Counted from the first letter of the stretch, positions 1-8,261 are shown. The stretch is DNA of 43,401 nucleotides from Lachnospiraceae bacterium (GCA_017518185.1 JAFWWB010000075.1:1-43401); one strand, 5' to 3'. Notes: generated by a model not told the origin, from the letters alone. Numbers and translations: made by a program.

Positions 1-31
1 CATCCTGAGCCAGGATCAAACTCTCTAAATA
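1..31 (-). rRNA. rrs: 16S ribosomal RNA, 5' end only (partial)
   Basis: The reverse complement of the first bases contains the near-universal 16S 5' segment (AGAGTTTGATCCTGGCTCAG at about 5-24). The gene is therefore on the minus strand and runs off the left edge. The mature 5' end is placed near 31 by comparison with E. coli numbering (the A of AGAGTTTGAT is position 8). It lies downstream of two tRNA-Ser genes on the same strand. Confidence 0.95.
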
Positions 32-297
32 AGTTTGTATTCCCAGCCAGTTAAAACTGGCTAAAAATCCATAGATTTACAACGTTGCATTGAGCAGAGC
101 GCTTCATGGAATGAAGCAGGCTGCATGCTTGCATGCATGACTGCTGATTGACATGAAGTCATTCGGCGATAGCCGATGACCGAGGAAAATGCAAAGCATT
201 TTTCGAGGTATGCTCAATGCTGAATGAAATTCTTTAAAAGAACTTCGGGGTTGGATAAATGTTCAGTTATCAAGGTTGCAGAGGCTCTCGCCTCAAC
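32..297 (-). other. rRNA leader between tRNA-Ser and 16S, with several hairpins
   Basis: This gene-free stretch on the minus strand precedes 16S. It holds an 8-bp perfect inverted repeat at 45-62 (AGCCAGTT/AACTGGCT), a stem with one bulged base at 158-180 (GTCAT-CGGC/GCCG-ATGAC), and a 7-bp repeat around 187-204 (AAAATGC/GCATTTT). I see no convincing second promoter. The hairpins are consistent with a processed pre-rRNA leader; that role is inferred. Confidence 0.55.
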
Positions 298-386
298 GGA
301 GAAGGAGGGATTTGAACCCTCGCGCCGCTATTAACGACCTACTCCCTTTCCAGGGGAGCCCCTTCGGCCAGCTTGGGTACTTCTCC
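298..386 (-). tRNA. tRNA-Ser (anticodon GGA)
   Basis: The minus strand folds as a long-variable-arm (type II) tRNA. The 7-bp acceptor stem is GGAGAAG paired with CTTCTCC, the T loop contains GTTCAAATC, and the anticodon stem CTCCC/GGGAG encloses loop CTGGAAA, giving anticodon GGA (reads UCC/UCU). The length is 89 nt and the 3' CCA is not encoded. It sits between tRNA-Ser(TGA) and the 16S leader. Confidence 0.95.
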
Positions 387-468
387 ACGTAGTTCCCGTC
401 TCCGAATCTATGGTCAAACCTTAACGGTCCGATCAGCTTATGATGCTCTCCTCCCGGAGAGGATCAGC

Positions 469-553
469 GGAGAGGGTGGGATTCGAACCCACGTGCCCGG
501 ATGGACAAACGGTTTTCAAGACCGCCTCGTTATGACCGCTTCGATACCTCTCC
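469..553 (-). tRNA. tRNA-Ser (anticodon TGA)
   Basis: This is a type II tRNA on the minus strand with acceptor stem GGAGAGG/CCTCTCC, T loop GTTCGAATC, and anticodon loop CTTGAAA within CGGT/ACCG, so the anticodon is TGA (reads UCA and relatives). The 3' CCA is not encoded. It is the first gene after the promoter at 585-613. The 82-nt spacer to the next tRNA holds a 6-bp hairpin at 446-461 (CTCTCC/GGAGAG). Confidence 0.95.
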
Positions 554-584
554 GTGCGGTGCCGGTTTCATCGGCGCATTTGGT

Positions 585-613
585 ATGTTACCAAATTCCA
601 CCCTTTGTGTCAA
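585..613 (-). promoter_or_regulatory. Strong sigma-A promoter for the tRNA-Ser/tRNA-Ser/16S unit
   Basis: On the minus strand a perfect -35 TTGACA (608-613) is separated by exactly 17 bp from -10 TAACAT (585-590). An A-rich tract (eight As opposite 616-623, and more AAA/TTT runs beyond) lies just upstream, as in UP elements of stable-RNA promoters. Predicted transcription start is about 578, 25 nt before tRNA-Ser(TGA). Confidence 0.8.
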
Positions 614-648
614 TCATTTTTTTTCGTAATTTCGCTCAAAATTTTTCC

Positions 649-1638
649 TTACTTTTTCCGATTTCCCGTGATTTTTCCCATCTTCGTCCCGAAAAGCCTT
701 CCGATACCGCTCCTGATACCGTATTCGCACAGCGCAAAAAACATTGTCAGCAGGGCTACGGCCACCATAAATGCGTATCCCCGCTTCATATCGTGCTTAG
801 CCATCCAGGTGGATACCGCATTTATCGCCACCAGATGATACAGATATATGCCGAGGGAAAGCTTTGTGAGAAGGCTGTTTCCCCGGGGTATCAGGCCGTC
901 AAGAGCCAGTGCCGCAGCAAGGAAACAGACGGATACGCAGAGCAGGTTTTTCCCGTAGGCCGCAAGCGCGTGCCGCATGGGAAAGCGCTGGCTGAAATAT
1001 GACACCCCCGCAAGCAGGATCAGCACGGCCAGCACGGCCAGCCTGTGCTTTCTGTAAAAGCCTGCTGCCCTGTCCCCGTATTCATACAGGAAGGCCCCCG
1101 CCGGAAAGGCCAGCGTACTGACATAATAAGCCTGTCCCAGGTCGCTTCTCCTTGTAAATTCTATGAGCAGCACGCAGGGAATGAGCAGCAGCACGAGCCT
1201 GAGCGTCCTGTTCCTGACAAGCAGCCCCAGCACGAAAAAGACCAGATAAAAATAGCACTGTTCCCATACGTACCAGTTGACACTGCCCCAGACACTCCTG
1301 TAAAAGACCGCCAGTTCCTCAGCGGATCCCCTGTGTCCCAGGGCGCACTGTATGAAAAGATTCACCATGCAGGATATTAGCGCCAGAGCGACAAGTTTTA
1401 CGGGATGCTTAAGAAGAAAGGACCTGAGATAATCCTTTTTGTTTTCCAGCGATGCAAAAAGCCCGTAGCCCGAAAGAAAAAAGAACAGACCTACGCAGAG
1501 CAGATCCAGCTTCTGGATACACTTTAGCACGGGCCCCGCTCCCGACATGAACATGCAGCAGTGGCCGAACATTATCCAGAGGGCAAGGTATCCCCTCAGG
1601 TCCTGCAGCCGCCGGATCCCGCCTTCACTCTCCCTCAT
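649..1638 (-). CDS. Integral membrane acyltransferase (acyltransferase-3 / OafA-like family)
   Basis: This 329-residue polytopic protein has about nine to ten hydrophobic segments. The first carries the family-type pattern R-x-L-x-D-L-R-G...H (Arg-rich start, then an intramembrane His in FGHCC), followed by the LFFFLSGYGLF segment equivalent to the family's FFxLSGF. Members transfer acyl groups (often acetyl) to sugars of exported polysaccharides or lipids; the substrate here is unknown. I chose the ATG at 1638, which overlaps the ispD stop as ATGA and has TGGAGG about 11 nt upstream, over an in-frame GTG at 1659. It is the last gene of the tsaE-to-ispD operon and has no visible terminator before the tRNA promoter. 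The position suggests co-expression with ispD, not a shared reaction. Confidence 0.8.
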   Translation of the reverse strand: MRESEGGIRRLQDLRGYLALWIMFGHCCMFMSGAGPVLKCIQKLDLLCVGLFFFLSGYGLFASLENKKDYLRSFLLKHPVKLVALALISCMVNLFIQCALGHRGSAEELAVFYRSVWGSVNWYVWEQCYFYLVFFVLGLLVRNRTLRLVLLLIPCVLLIEFTRRSDLGQAYYVSTLAFPAGAFLYEYGDRAAGFYRKHRLAVLAVLILLAGVSYFSQRFPMRHALAAYGKNLLCVSVCFLAAALALDGLIPRGNSLLTKLSLGIYLYHLVAINAVSTWMAKHDMKRGYAFMVAVALLTMFFALCEYGIRSGIGRLFGTKMGKITGNRKK

Positions 1639-2342
1639 GCCTGTGCAAGCCTCCAGCACGCGAAAGATATATCCTCAGGTGTGGTAAGTTTGATATTGTC
1701 ATAGGACCCCCTGACCAGATGAACCCTTTGGTCGGTAAGAAGTTCCGCTATCATGGCATCATCGGTGATCTCCACCCCTGCTGCCAGAAGCTCCGCCTCA
1801 CGGAGTTTAAGCTGTTCATAAGCCCCTCTTATAAGTGCTGCCGAAAAGACCTGCGGAGTCTGTATCTGCCAGAGTGTCGAACGCTTCGGAGTGCCTGTTA
1901 CAAAACCTTCATCATCGGCTGTCTTTATGGTGTCCTTTACGGGCACTGCAGCCGCGCAGGCTCCGCTGAGCTTCACGTCCTCATATAGGCGTTCAAGCAT
2001 CTCCTCCGTGATAAAAGGCCTTGCCCCGTCATGGATAAAGATATGCTGCGCATCAGCGGGAACCGCTTCCATCCCCGCCATAACGGAGTGATAACGCTCT
2101 TTCCCTCCGGGCACTATCGCAGTTATCTTTTTAAATCCGTATCGCTCCGCGATCTCTTTCCGGCAGTATTCCTCATCGCCGGGTGAGCACACCAGCACCA
2201 CACTGTCCGTGAAGCTTTCCTCAAAAGCCTTCAGGGCATAAAAGATGAGCGGCCTGTCCGCCAGCAGCATATACTGCTTCTTAACATCCGCTCCCATGCG
2301 TCTCCCGCTGCCTCCCGACAGCACTATGGCTGCGCTCTTCAT
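1635..2342 (-). CDS. ispD: 2-C-methyl-D-erythritol 4-phosphate cytidylyltransferase
   Basis: IspD catalyses the third step of the MEP isoprenoid pathway, joining CTP and MEP to give CDP-ME and pyrophosphate in the cytoplasm. The 235-residue length is normal. The N-terminus carries the nucleotide-binding loop [17 protein letters not shown] with the Gly-rich turn and catalytic Arg/Lys. The middle holds H-D-G-A-R-P-F, and TPQVF lies further on, all typical of the family. The ATG overlaps the tsaD stop (ATGA), so translation is probably coupled. The linkage of ispD to tsaD is not the usual ispD-ispF pairing; ispF is not in this window. Confidence 0.95.
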   Translation of the reverse strand: MKSAAIVLSGGSGRRMGADVKKQYMLLADRPLIFYALKAFEESFTDSVVLVCSPGDEEYCRKEIAERYGFKKITAIVPGGKERYHSVMAGMEAVPADAQHIFIHDGARPFITEEMLERLYEDVKLSGACAAAVPVKDTIKTADDEGFVTGTPKRSTLWQIQTPQVFSAALIRGAYEQLKLREAELLAAGVEITDDAMIAELLTDQRVHLVRGSYDNIKLTTPEDISFACWRLAQA

Positions 2343-3352
2343 ACGCTCTCTCCGAGTTTCAGCGCCGGATAGGCATTGAGATCCATACCGTGCCGCACAC
2401 CCTTTTTATATTCATAATAGGCCGCAGAACCTATCATCACCGCATTATCCGTGCAGAGTATGGGCGGCGGGCAGAAAAGCTCAATCCCACGCTGCCTGCA
2501 GCCCTCTTCAAAAGCTGCCCTGAGATGCCTGTTGGAGGCAACGCCTCCGGCCAGGGCCAGCCGCTTCTCACCGTGCTTCTCAAGAGCCGCAAACGCATGG
2601 CTCGTCAGTACATCCACCACAGCCCGCTGGAAGGAAGCAGCCACATCCGCCTGCACGATCTCCCTTCCCGCCATCTGCTCGGAATTAAGATAGTTCAGCA
2701 CTGCGGACTTCAGCCCGCTGAAGGAAAAGTCGTATTCGGAACCATCTACCTTTGCCCTGGGAAGAGGGATGCTGTCATCCTTTCCCTGATCGGAGACCGC
2801 ATCTATCTTGGGGCCGCCGGGATATCCCAGGCCTATGGCTCTGGCCACCTTATCAAAGGCTTCCCCCGCCGCATCGTCACGGGTTATGCCCAGTATCTCA
2901 TATTCACCGTAATCCGTTACCCGAGCCAGTGTGGTATGTCCGCCTGAGACCACCAGTGCCGTAAAGGGCGGCTCCAGCTCCGGGCTGGCCACGTAATTGG
3001 CGCAGATATGCCCTTCTATATGGTGTACACCTATGAGGGGCTTTCCCGCTCCCAGCGCCAGGCCCTTGGCAAAAGAAACACCTACCAGCAGAGCGCCCAC
3101 AAGCCCCGGGCCGCAGGTCACCGCCACGGCGTCAACCTCAGGAAGGCTTAAGCCCGCATCGGAAAGCGCTTTGTCCGCCACCCTGTTTATGCGTTCCGTG
3201 TGCTTTCTGGAGGCGATCTCCGGGACCACCCCGCCGTAGAGCGTATGTATATCTATCTGGGAGGATATCACATTGGAGAGCATCCTCCTGCCGTCTTCCA
3301 CCACCGCAGCCGCGGTCTCATCGCAGGAAGATTCTATGGCAAGTATCTTCAT
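2339..3352 (-). CDS. tsaD: tRNA N6-threonylcarbamoyladenosine transferase TsaD
   Basis: TsaD moves the threonylcarbamoyl group from its AMP carrier to A37 of ANN-decoding tRNAs, giving t6A, together with TsaB and TsaE, which are encoded upstream in the same operon. The protein starts with [13 protein letters not shown] (ASKHA fold) and has the metal-binding HHIEGH motif near residue 110 and the C-terminal LAGGVASN loop. From the ATG at 3352 the length is 337 residues, the usual size. The open frame extends about 29 codons further upstream, but that stretch overlaps the preceding gene and lacks homologous sequence, so I reject it. The start lies 1 nt after the upstream stop. Confidence 0.97.
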   Translation of the reverse strand: MKILAIESSCDETAAAVVEDGRRMLSNVISSQIDIHTLYGGVVPEIASRKHTERINRVADKALSDAGLSLPEVDAVAVTCGPGLVGALLVGVSFAKGLALGAGKPLIGVHHIEGHICANYVASPELEPPFTALVVSGGHTTLARVTDYGEYEILGITRDDAAGEAFDKVARAIGLGYPGGPKIDAVSDQGKDDSIPLPRAKVDGSEYDFSFSGLKSAVLNYLNSEQMAGREIVQADVAASFQRAVVDVLTSHAFAALEKHGEKRLALAGGVASNRHLRAAFEEGCRQRGIELFCPPPILCTDNAVMIGSAAYYEYKKGVRHGMDLNAYPALKLGESV

Positions 3353-3353
3353 C

Positions 3354-3995
3354 TCAGTTTCCCATGAGAGGATCACCGGTCCCCGGTTCACCCTCTTCTT
3401 CCTTCTTGAATCCCAGTATCTTCCAGTGCCCGTCCGCATCCTTCCGCATCACGTACACATAACGTATGACCGGATAATAGATCGTGCCGTCCACCATCTG
3501 TTTGACCGTAAAGGTGTCATACAGTCTCGCACACTCATACCCATCGTGTTCGAAATAGAACACATCCATGGAGGGAGTCACATCCACACTGTAGATGGTC
3601 GTGCCGTGATCACCCTGGCTCTTCATCACCGCTATGTCCTGCTCCAGCTGCAGCAGGTATTCCATGTCCGTCTGCTGGGCCACGGTCTCGTCGTCAAGCA
3701 TCTTTCTTGAAATGAGCGCCAGAGCCTTCAGTTCGTCCTCCGTATACTCTTCGTTGTAGAAGCACACGGTGATCTCGTTGTAATACTTGAGCAGCTGTAC
3801 GGGAGTTGCGGGATAATCCTTATAGGCCGCCTCAGCGATGAGCTTCTGCACGGTGGTCATATCCTGAACCGTCTTTGCCGCTGCGATCTCCTCAGTGTTG
3901 GACTCTACATTACGGTGCGAGATATAAAGGTAGTAGCCCACAAAGAGCCCCACCAGCACTATCATTATTATGATGGTCTTTATATGCTTCTTCAC
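3354..3995 (-). CDS. Membrane-anchored extracytoplasmic protein of unknown function
   Basis: I do not recognise this 213-residue protein. It has a basic start (MKKH), one hydrophobic segment at about residues 7-27, and then a soluble, predicted extracellular domain of mixed charge without cysteine pairs or an obvious catalytic motif. There is no lipobox, so the hydrophobic segment is probably an uncleaved anchor. The C-terminal half ([13 protein letters not shown]...[12 protein letters not shown]) reads like a small alpha/beta sheet fold of the NTF2-like type, but that is a guess. It sits between rnz and tsaD with 1-nt gaps on both sides, so it is surely co-translated with tRNA-modification genes, although it probably acts outside the membrane. 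Confidence 0.75.
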   Translation of the reverse strand: MKKHIKTIIIMIVLVGLFVGYYLYISHRNVESNTEEIAAAKTVQDMTTVQKLIAEAAYKDYPATPVQLLKYYNEITVCFYNEEYTEDELKALALISRKMLDDETVAQQTDMEYLLQLEQDIAVMKSQGDHGTTIYSVDVTPSMDVFYFEHDGYECARLYDTFTVKQMVDGTIYYPVIRYVYVMRKDADGHWKILGFKKEEEGEPGTGDPLMGN

Positions 3996-3996
3996 C

Positions 3997-4908
3997 TTAG
4001 TCTTCTTCGAATCTCAGCTCCACGCTCTTTCCGTCCCTGCCGGGATGGGAGTTGGGAAAAATGTTCCTTACTTCATCCATGAACTGCTCTGCCCTGATAA
4101 GGGAAGGGCTGTAATGGGTAAGCCACAGTTCCTTAGGCTGTGCCTCAAGTGCCAGCTGCGCAGCCTCAGTGAACATCATATGCCGGTTCTCTTTTGCTTT
4201 GGGAAGCTTGTCCGCCTCGCCGTACATGCCCTCGCAGATAAAAATATCCGCTCCGGCCGCATTCCTTACTATGCTCTCCGTAGGTCTTGTATCGGTACAA
4301 TAGGTAACCTTAAGCCCCCGCCTCGCCGGTCCCATGACCATATCGGGCGTATACTCCTTATCGCCGTCCTTAACACTCTCGCCGTGCTGCAGCCTGTTCC
4401 AGAGCTTCAGGGGTATGCCCTTTGCCTTAGCCGCCTCCGCGTCAAAGCGACCGAGCCTGTCGATCTCGAAGCTGTAGCCGTAGCAGGGCACATTATGGTT
4501 TACCTTGAAAGCCGTTATCCTTCCGCCCTCAAGCGGTATCACCTCTTCGCTCTCCCTGAGCTCATGAAAGCTTACGGGAAAGGGCAGTTCCGGAGCGATG
4601 ACCCGGAGCGCATTCACCACCCGCTCCAGTCCCTTCGGGCCTATCATCAGCAGCGGATCATTCTTCTCAGCATTTGCCATGTTCAGGAGCATGCCGGGAA
4701 GACCGCTGATATGATCGGCGTGATAATGGGTAAAACACATGATCCCGATGGGATTAGGGGTCCAGCCCTTCGAACGAAGAGCCATCTGGGTTCCCTCGCC
4801 GCAGTCGGTGAGTATGGTCATTCCGTTGTATCGGACAGCCAGAGAGGTCAGGTACCTCTTCGGCAGCGGCATCATGCCGCCCGTGCCCAGCAGACACACA
4901 TCCAGCAT
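3997..4908 (-). CDS. rnz: Ribonuclease Z-type metallo-beta-lactamase (tRNA 3' processing)
   Basis: RNase Z cuts the 3' trailer from tRNA precursors that lack an encoded CCA. The three tRNA genes in this window all lack CCA, which fits a need for this enzyme. The 303-residue protein has the N-terminal LLGTGG, the TDCGEGTQ loop at about 35-41, and the zinc motif HYHADH (H61, H63, D65, H66), followed by later metal ligands in CEG and LTHYS. The length matches bacterial tRNase Z. The ATG overlaps the rimI stop by one base. Confidence 0.9.
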   Translation of the reverse strand: MLDVCLLGTGGMMPLPKRYLTSLAVRYNGMTILTDCGEGTQMALRSKGWTPNPIGIMCFTHYHADHISGLPGMLLNMANAEKNDPLLMIGPKGLERVVNALRVIAPELPFPVSFHELRESEEVIPLEGGRITAFKVNHNVPCYGYSFEIDRLGRFDAEAAKAKGIPLKLWNRLQHGESVKDGDKEYTPDMVMGPARRGLKVTYCTDTRPTESIVRNAAGADIFICEGMYGEADKLPKAKENRHMMFTEAAQLALEAQPKELWLTHYSPSLIRAEQFMDEVRNIFPNSHPGRDGKSVELRFEED

Positions 4909-5354
4909 CAGTTATTCTCCAGACTGTATATCAGGGCATCCTCTGCAGGATCCCTGTAGAAATTCTTCCTTACGCCTTCGCGCTTAAAGCCCAGCTTTTC
5001 ATATAGCCCTATTGCTGCTTCATTTGAGGCACGCACCTCCAGGAATATCCTTTCGACGCCTCTTTCCCGGCCGGCCTCAAAGAGCTTTATCAGGAGCTTT
5101 TCCGCCACGCCGCATCTGCGGCTTAAGCGGCTTACGGAAACGTTCAGGAGCTCCGCCTCGTCGAAGCTGATAAGGAGTCCTGCCTGTCCCGTGATGCTCC
5201 CGTTATTTTCGGCCACATAGTAAAGATAACGTTCATCCGCAGCCGCTTTATCAAAATCCTCCCTGCTCCAGGGCCTGGAGAAGTTCTCTGCCTCCAGCGC
5301 CGCAGCGGAAGCGGCATCAGCGGCCGTCATGGGCCGTATCAGCACATCAACCAC
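4908..5354 (-). CDS. rimI: Ribosomal protein S18 alanine N-acetyltransferase (RimI-type GNAT)
   Basis: This 148-residue GNAT acetyltransferase has the acetyl-CoA loop around SRRCGVAEKLL (about residue 80) and the C-terminal EVRASNEAAIGLYEKLGF stretch characteristic of RimI. The protein ends RDPAEDALIYSLENN, also RimI-like. It is encoded between tsaB and rnz, the classic tsaE-tsaB-rimI gene order of Firmicutes. It overlaps tsaB by 8 nt and rnz by 1 nt. The family acetylates the N-terminal alanine of ribosomal protein S18; activity on other proteins is possible. Confidence 0.92.
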   Translation of the reverse strand: MVDVLIRPMTAADAASAAALEAENFSRPWSREDFDKAAADERYLYYVAENNGSITGQAGLLISFDEAELLNVSVSRLSRRCGVAEKLLIKLFEAGRERGVERIFLEVRASNEAAIGLYEKLGFKREGVRKNFYRDPAEDALIYSLENN

Positions 5355-6033
5355 CGTTCTTTACCCGTTCGGCCTGGGAAGGACGTATGTATTCAGGAGC
5401 CGCATCCTCAGCCGGCACAGGCTCGAAATGCTCTGCTGCCCATACAGCCACCGCAGCGGCGCTCTGATAGCGCATGTGGACCGGCGCGACCATATAGGGT
5501 ATCTTCAGCTGTTCCTCTATCTCCCGGGCGAAAGCATCGCAGCCGTCCCCCATGAGCACGGCTTCTCCGCCCAGGCCGTTAAGCCTCTCTATCTGCGACG
5601 TTACCGAAAGCGCCTCCGCATCATAAAGACATTCGCTCTCTTTCCCTCTGAAACGGTAGATGCCGCTGTAGATCTGGTCCCGTCTTGCATCCAGCATCGG
5701 AACGATCAGACGGCTGTCTCCCTGATAGCGGCAGGCCATCCCTTCAAGCGTGGGGACCATAACCATGGGTCTGCCTATCGCCATGGCCAGCCCCTTCGCC
5801 GCCGCCACGCCTATACGCAGTCCCGTAAAAGATCCGGGGCCCCTGGCAACAGCCACGGCATCCGCAGTGTTAAGTTCAAATGAAAGCCTCCCAGCCAGCT
5901 CTTCCAGTTCACACATGAGCGTCCTTGAGTGGTTCATCTTATGGTTGAGGCTGTATTCACCTATGATACGTCCTTCGGAATAAATGGCCGCTCCGGCCAC
6001 CCCCGAGGAGGAATCCAATGCGATAATGTTCAT
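5347..6033 (-). CDS. tsaB: t6A biosynthesis protein TsaB
   Basis: TsaB is the non-catalytic ASKHA-fold partner of TsaD in the t6A-forming complex. The 228-residue protein begins MNIIALDSSSGVAGAAIY and carries the family signature ARGPGSFTGLRIGV at about residues 63-76. It lacks the metal-binding histidines of TsaD, as expected. Its start overlaps the tsaE stop by 4 nt and its end overlaps rimI by 8 nt, so the subunits are probably made in step. Confidence 0.96.
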   Translation of the reverse strand: MNIIALDSSSGVAGAAIYSEGRIIGEYSLNHKMNHSRTLMCELEELAGRLSFELNTADAVAVARGPGSFTGLRIGVAAAKGLAMAIGRPMVMVPTLEGMACRYQGDSRLIVPMLDARRDQIYSGIYRFRGKESECLYDAEALSVTSQIERLNGLGGEAVLMGDGCDAFAREIEEQLKIPYMVAPVHMRYQSAAAVAVWAAEHFEPVPAEDAAPEYIRPSQAERVKNGG

Positions 6034-6449
6034 ATCCTGATCCTGCGGTAGTCACCGCCCTTTGTCATGTCCTTCTCTATGCTTATCCGCAGGCAGTCCG
6101 CAGGAAGCAGCTCCTCTATACGCTCCGCCCATTCGATAACACAGATGCCGTCGCCGTACAGATATTCATCCAGACCGACCTCCAGCATCTCCTCCGGTTC
6201 CTCTATGCGGTATACATCAAAATGATACAACGGAAGCCGTCCCCCTTCGTAGACCGCAAGAAGGGTAAAGGTGGGGGAGGTCACGGTCTCATCTATGCCA
6301 AGCCCCAGCGCAACGCCCTTGGTAAACACGGTCTTCCCTGCTCCCAGCTCGCCTTCCAGGGTTATGATGCTGCCAGCTGGCAGACTCTCTCCCAGCTTCC
6401 GTCCCAGGGCAAGGGTATCTTCATATCCGCTGCTTTCGTATATCTCCAT
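6030..6449 (-). CDS. tsaE: t6A biosynthesis ATPase TsaE
   Basis: TsaE is the P-loop ATPase that resets the TsaB-TsaD complex after each t6A reaction. The 139-residue protein has Walker A GELGAGKT (33-40), the switch-like TSPTFTL segment, and the HFDVYRI stretch that distinguishes TsaE from other small NTPases. Its ATG overlaps the stop of the ycxB-like gene in a TGATG junction. TsaC/Sua5, which makes the activated intermediate, is not in this window. Confidence 0.96.
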   Translation of the reverse strand: MEIYESSGYEDTLALGRKLGESLPAGSIITLEGELGAGKTVFTKGVALGLGIDETVTSPTFTLLAVYEGGRLPLYHFDVYRIEEPEEMLEVGLDEYLYGDGICVIEWAERIEELLPADCLRISIEKDMTKGGDYRRIRI

Positions 6450-6970
6450 CAGTACCTTATCTTTATCCTTTTGGGATCCATATATTTACCCAGCACAGCC
6501 ATGAGGGCTTCGGCGCCCCCTTCGATCTGGTCCCTGGGAAAGATAGATGCATTGTTCTTTCCGGTATAGACTATTATGCTGCGCTTTGTGGATACCGCCT
6601 TTGTGCAGCCATCCCAGGATACGCTGCCTTCCTCTTCCCCCTGGGATACGGTAAAGCCTTTGCTGTCGAAACGGTAGTTCAGGGGATCCTGAAACGCCGG
6701 GTTCAGCTGCATAAGGCTGTTGGACTTGCCTGCCAGTGATATGGGCAGAAATACTATGAGCACTATCCCCAGTATCAGGTACAGGGGATTGCCGTCCGCA
6801 AAAAAGAACAGCACTCCGGCGGCTCCGAAACAGGTGCCCAGTATGCCTGCGGCCGAGCTGTAGGCATGCTTCAGCATATAGTCATACAGAAGCCCCGCGC
6901 TCATCTTCACGCTTATCTCCAGTTCCGCTTCGGGACGCTGTCCGTCCGTTATCTCTTCACGTTCTTCCAA
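6449..6970 (-). CDS. YcxB-like two-pass membrane protein, TTG start
   Basis: This 173-residue protein has a short acidic N-terminus, two adjacent membrane segments (about residues 42-82) and a C-terminal soluble domain with the pattern (Y/F)RFDSKGF...EGSVSWDGCTKAVSTK, typical of the YcxB-like family, whose role is unknown. I place the start at the TTG at 6968-6970 because GGAGG lies 5 nt upstream (6976-6980). The longer ATG frame from 7012 would begin inside a terminator hairpin. It is the first gene of the tsaE-tsaB-rimI-rnz-tsaD-ispD operon. Confidence 0.75.
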   Translation of the reverse strand: MEEREEITDGQRPEAELEISVKMSAGLLYDYMLKHAYSSAAGILGTCFGAAGVLFFFADGNPLYLILGIVLIVFLPISLAGKSNSLMQLNPAFQDPLNYRFDSKGFTVSQGEEEGSVSWDGCTKAVSTKRSIIVYTGKNNASIFPRDQIEGGAEALMAVLGKYMDPKRIKIRY

Positions 6971-6994
6971 GGTATCCTCCGTAAAAAAAGCCGT

Positions 6995-7024
6995 AAAAAA
7001 TCGCCAAAGCATAGCTTCGGCGAT
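6995..7024 (-). terminator. Rho-independent terminator of the ribU-exporter operon, abutting the next promoter
   Basis: Reading the minus strand, ATCGCC (7019-7024) pairs with GGCGAT (7000-7005) and AAGC with GCTT around a 3-nt loop, with one mismatch between the two stems. Six Ts follow at once. It lies 32 nt after the ABC permease stop and before the TTG of the ycxB-like gene. Its outer 5' arm begins directly after the -10 box of the promoter at 7025-7053. Confidence 0.8.
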
Positions 7025-7053
7025 ATTCTATCAGAAAACCGTATAAAAAGCAA
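7025..7053 (-). promoter_or_regulatory. Promoter of the ycxB-tsaEB-rimI-rnz-tsaD-ispD operon
   Basis: On the minus strand -35 TTGCTT (7048-7053) and -10 TAGAAT (7025-7030) are 17 bp apart. The predicted start, about 7018, falls inside the 5' arm of the terminator hairpin, so transcripts made here should lack most of the outer stem and escape termination. Confidence 0.65.
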
Positions 7054-7055
7054 AC

Positions 7056-8261
7056 CTATTCGGATCTCAGCGCATCAATGGGATTGAGCTCGCTGGCGCG
7101 TTTTGCGGGCACCCATCCGAAGACTATGCCCACCGCTGCCGAGAAGCCCACACCAAGGGTGATCGCAGAGCCGGGTACGGTGAAAGGCGTTTCCAGGGCA
7201 TGTGCCGCGGCAAAGGCTATGGCCAGGCCGATGATCACGCCTATGATGCCTCCTATCATGGAAAGCACTATGGACTCGATAAGGAACTGCATCTGTATAC
7301 GGGAGGGCTCAGCTCCCAGAGCCTTTCTCAGGCCGATCTCCTTTGTACGCTCAGAAACCGACACAAGCATCATGTTCATTATGCCTATGCCGCCCACCAC
7401 CAGGGCTATGGAGGCTATGCTGGCCAGCAATGTCCCAAGCATCCCCTGGACGGAATCCATCATGCTCATCAGTGACTCCATGTTAACGACGCTGTAATAA
7501 TCGTCATTATCGTTGTACATATTCTGGAGAGCGCTCCTAAGCCTGCTCTCCACCATGCTCATGTCCGCTTCCTTCTTCACATAAACGTCCAGGTTGTAGA
7601 TCCTGGTCTTCCCCGACATGGACAGCACGTTCCTGTAGGGCACGATGATGGTGCCGTCCAGCCTGCTGGTATCCGACATATAGCTCATGAGGGAATCATC
7701 CTTCTTTGCAACTCCCACTATGGTGTAGGTATTGCCGTTCACCAGTATCTCCCGTCCCAGCACCTGCCTGCCAAGCAGACATTTCTTTATATAGTCCTGA
7801 TCCACTATGCAGACGTAACTCTCGCCGGACATGTCCGCCTCATTGAAGACACGTCCCGCAGTCACCGCATCCGGATTATGACTGAAATAGGTGGTCGATC
7901 TTCCCTGTACCCTGGTCTTTTTGTAGACTTCTTTATCCACAACCGATGCTGTCATCTCCTCGGCAGTGGGGGACACTCCTTCCACGCCTTCAACCCTTGA
8001 CAGCACATCCACATCCACATCGGAAAGACCGTCCTTAGTGGGAGAGGTATAGGCCATGACCATGACCGTTCCTGCGCCCAGTCCGGAGAACTTGCCCATC
8101 ACCGCATCCGACACGGTCTCCACTATGGTGATAAGGCCTATGACCGCCGCAACGCCTATGACTATGCCCAGCATGGTAAGAAAAGACCGCATCTTATTGG
8201 CCTTTATGTTCTGGATGGACATCACGAAGCTCTGTTTTATTATCCCGAGACTGCTAAGCAT
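7056..8261 (-). CDS. MacB-type ABC exporter permease
   Basis: This 401-residue permease has the MacB/FtsX layout: one N-terminal membrane helix (about 22-44, RSFLTMLGIVIGVAAVIGL), a large extracytoplasmic domain (about 45-270), and three C-terminal helices with the conserved cytoplasmic S-E-R-T-K-E-I-G-L-R-K-A-L-G-A loop between the second and third. Such permeases act as mechanotransmitters moving peptides, macrolides or lipids out of the membrane. It overlaps the ATPase gene by 8 nt and is the last gene before the terminator at 6995-7024. The substrate cannot be told from the sequence. Confidence 0.92.
   Translation of the reverse strand: MLSSLGIIKQSFVMSIQNIKANKMRSFLTMLGIVIGVAAVIGLITIVETVSDAVMGKFSGLGAGTVMVMAYTSPTKDGLSDVDVDVLSRVEGVEGVSPTAEEMTASVVDKEVYKKTRVQGRSTTYFSHNPDAVTAGRVFNEADMSGESYVCIVDQDYIKKCLLGRQVLGREILVNGNTYTIVGVAKKDDSLMSYMSDTSRLDGTIIVPYRNVLSMSGKTRIYNLDVYVKKEADMSMVESRLRSALQNMYNDNDDYYSVVNMESLMSMMDSVQGMLGTLLASIASIALVVGGIGIMNMMLVSVSERTKEIGLRKALGAEPSRIQMQFLIESIVLSMIGGIIGVIIGLAIAFAAAHALETPFTVPGSAITLGVGFSAAVGIVFGWVPAKRASELNPIDALRSE

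Noticed and set aside
373-1002. A 209-codon open frame on the plus strand
   Set aside because: It runs across the tRNA-Ser(GGA) end, all of tRNA-Ser(TGA), the promoter and the end of the acyltransferase gene; it is a chance frame.
7000-7012. ATG at 7010-7012 considered as the start of the ycxB-like gene
   Set aside because: It falls inside the terminator stem-loop with no ribosome binding site, whereas the TTG at 6970 has GGAGG 5 nt upstream.
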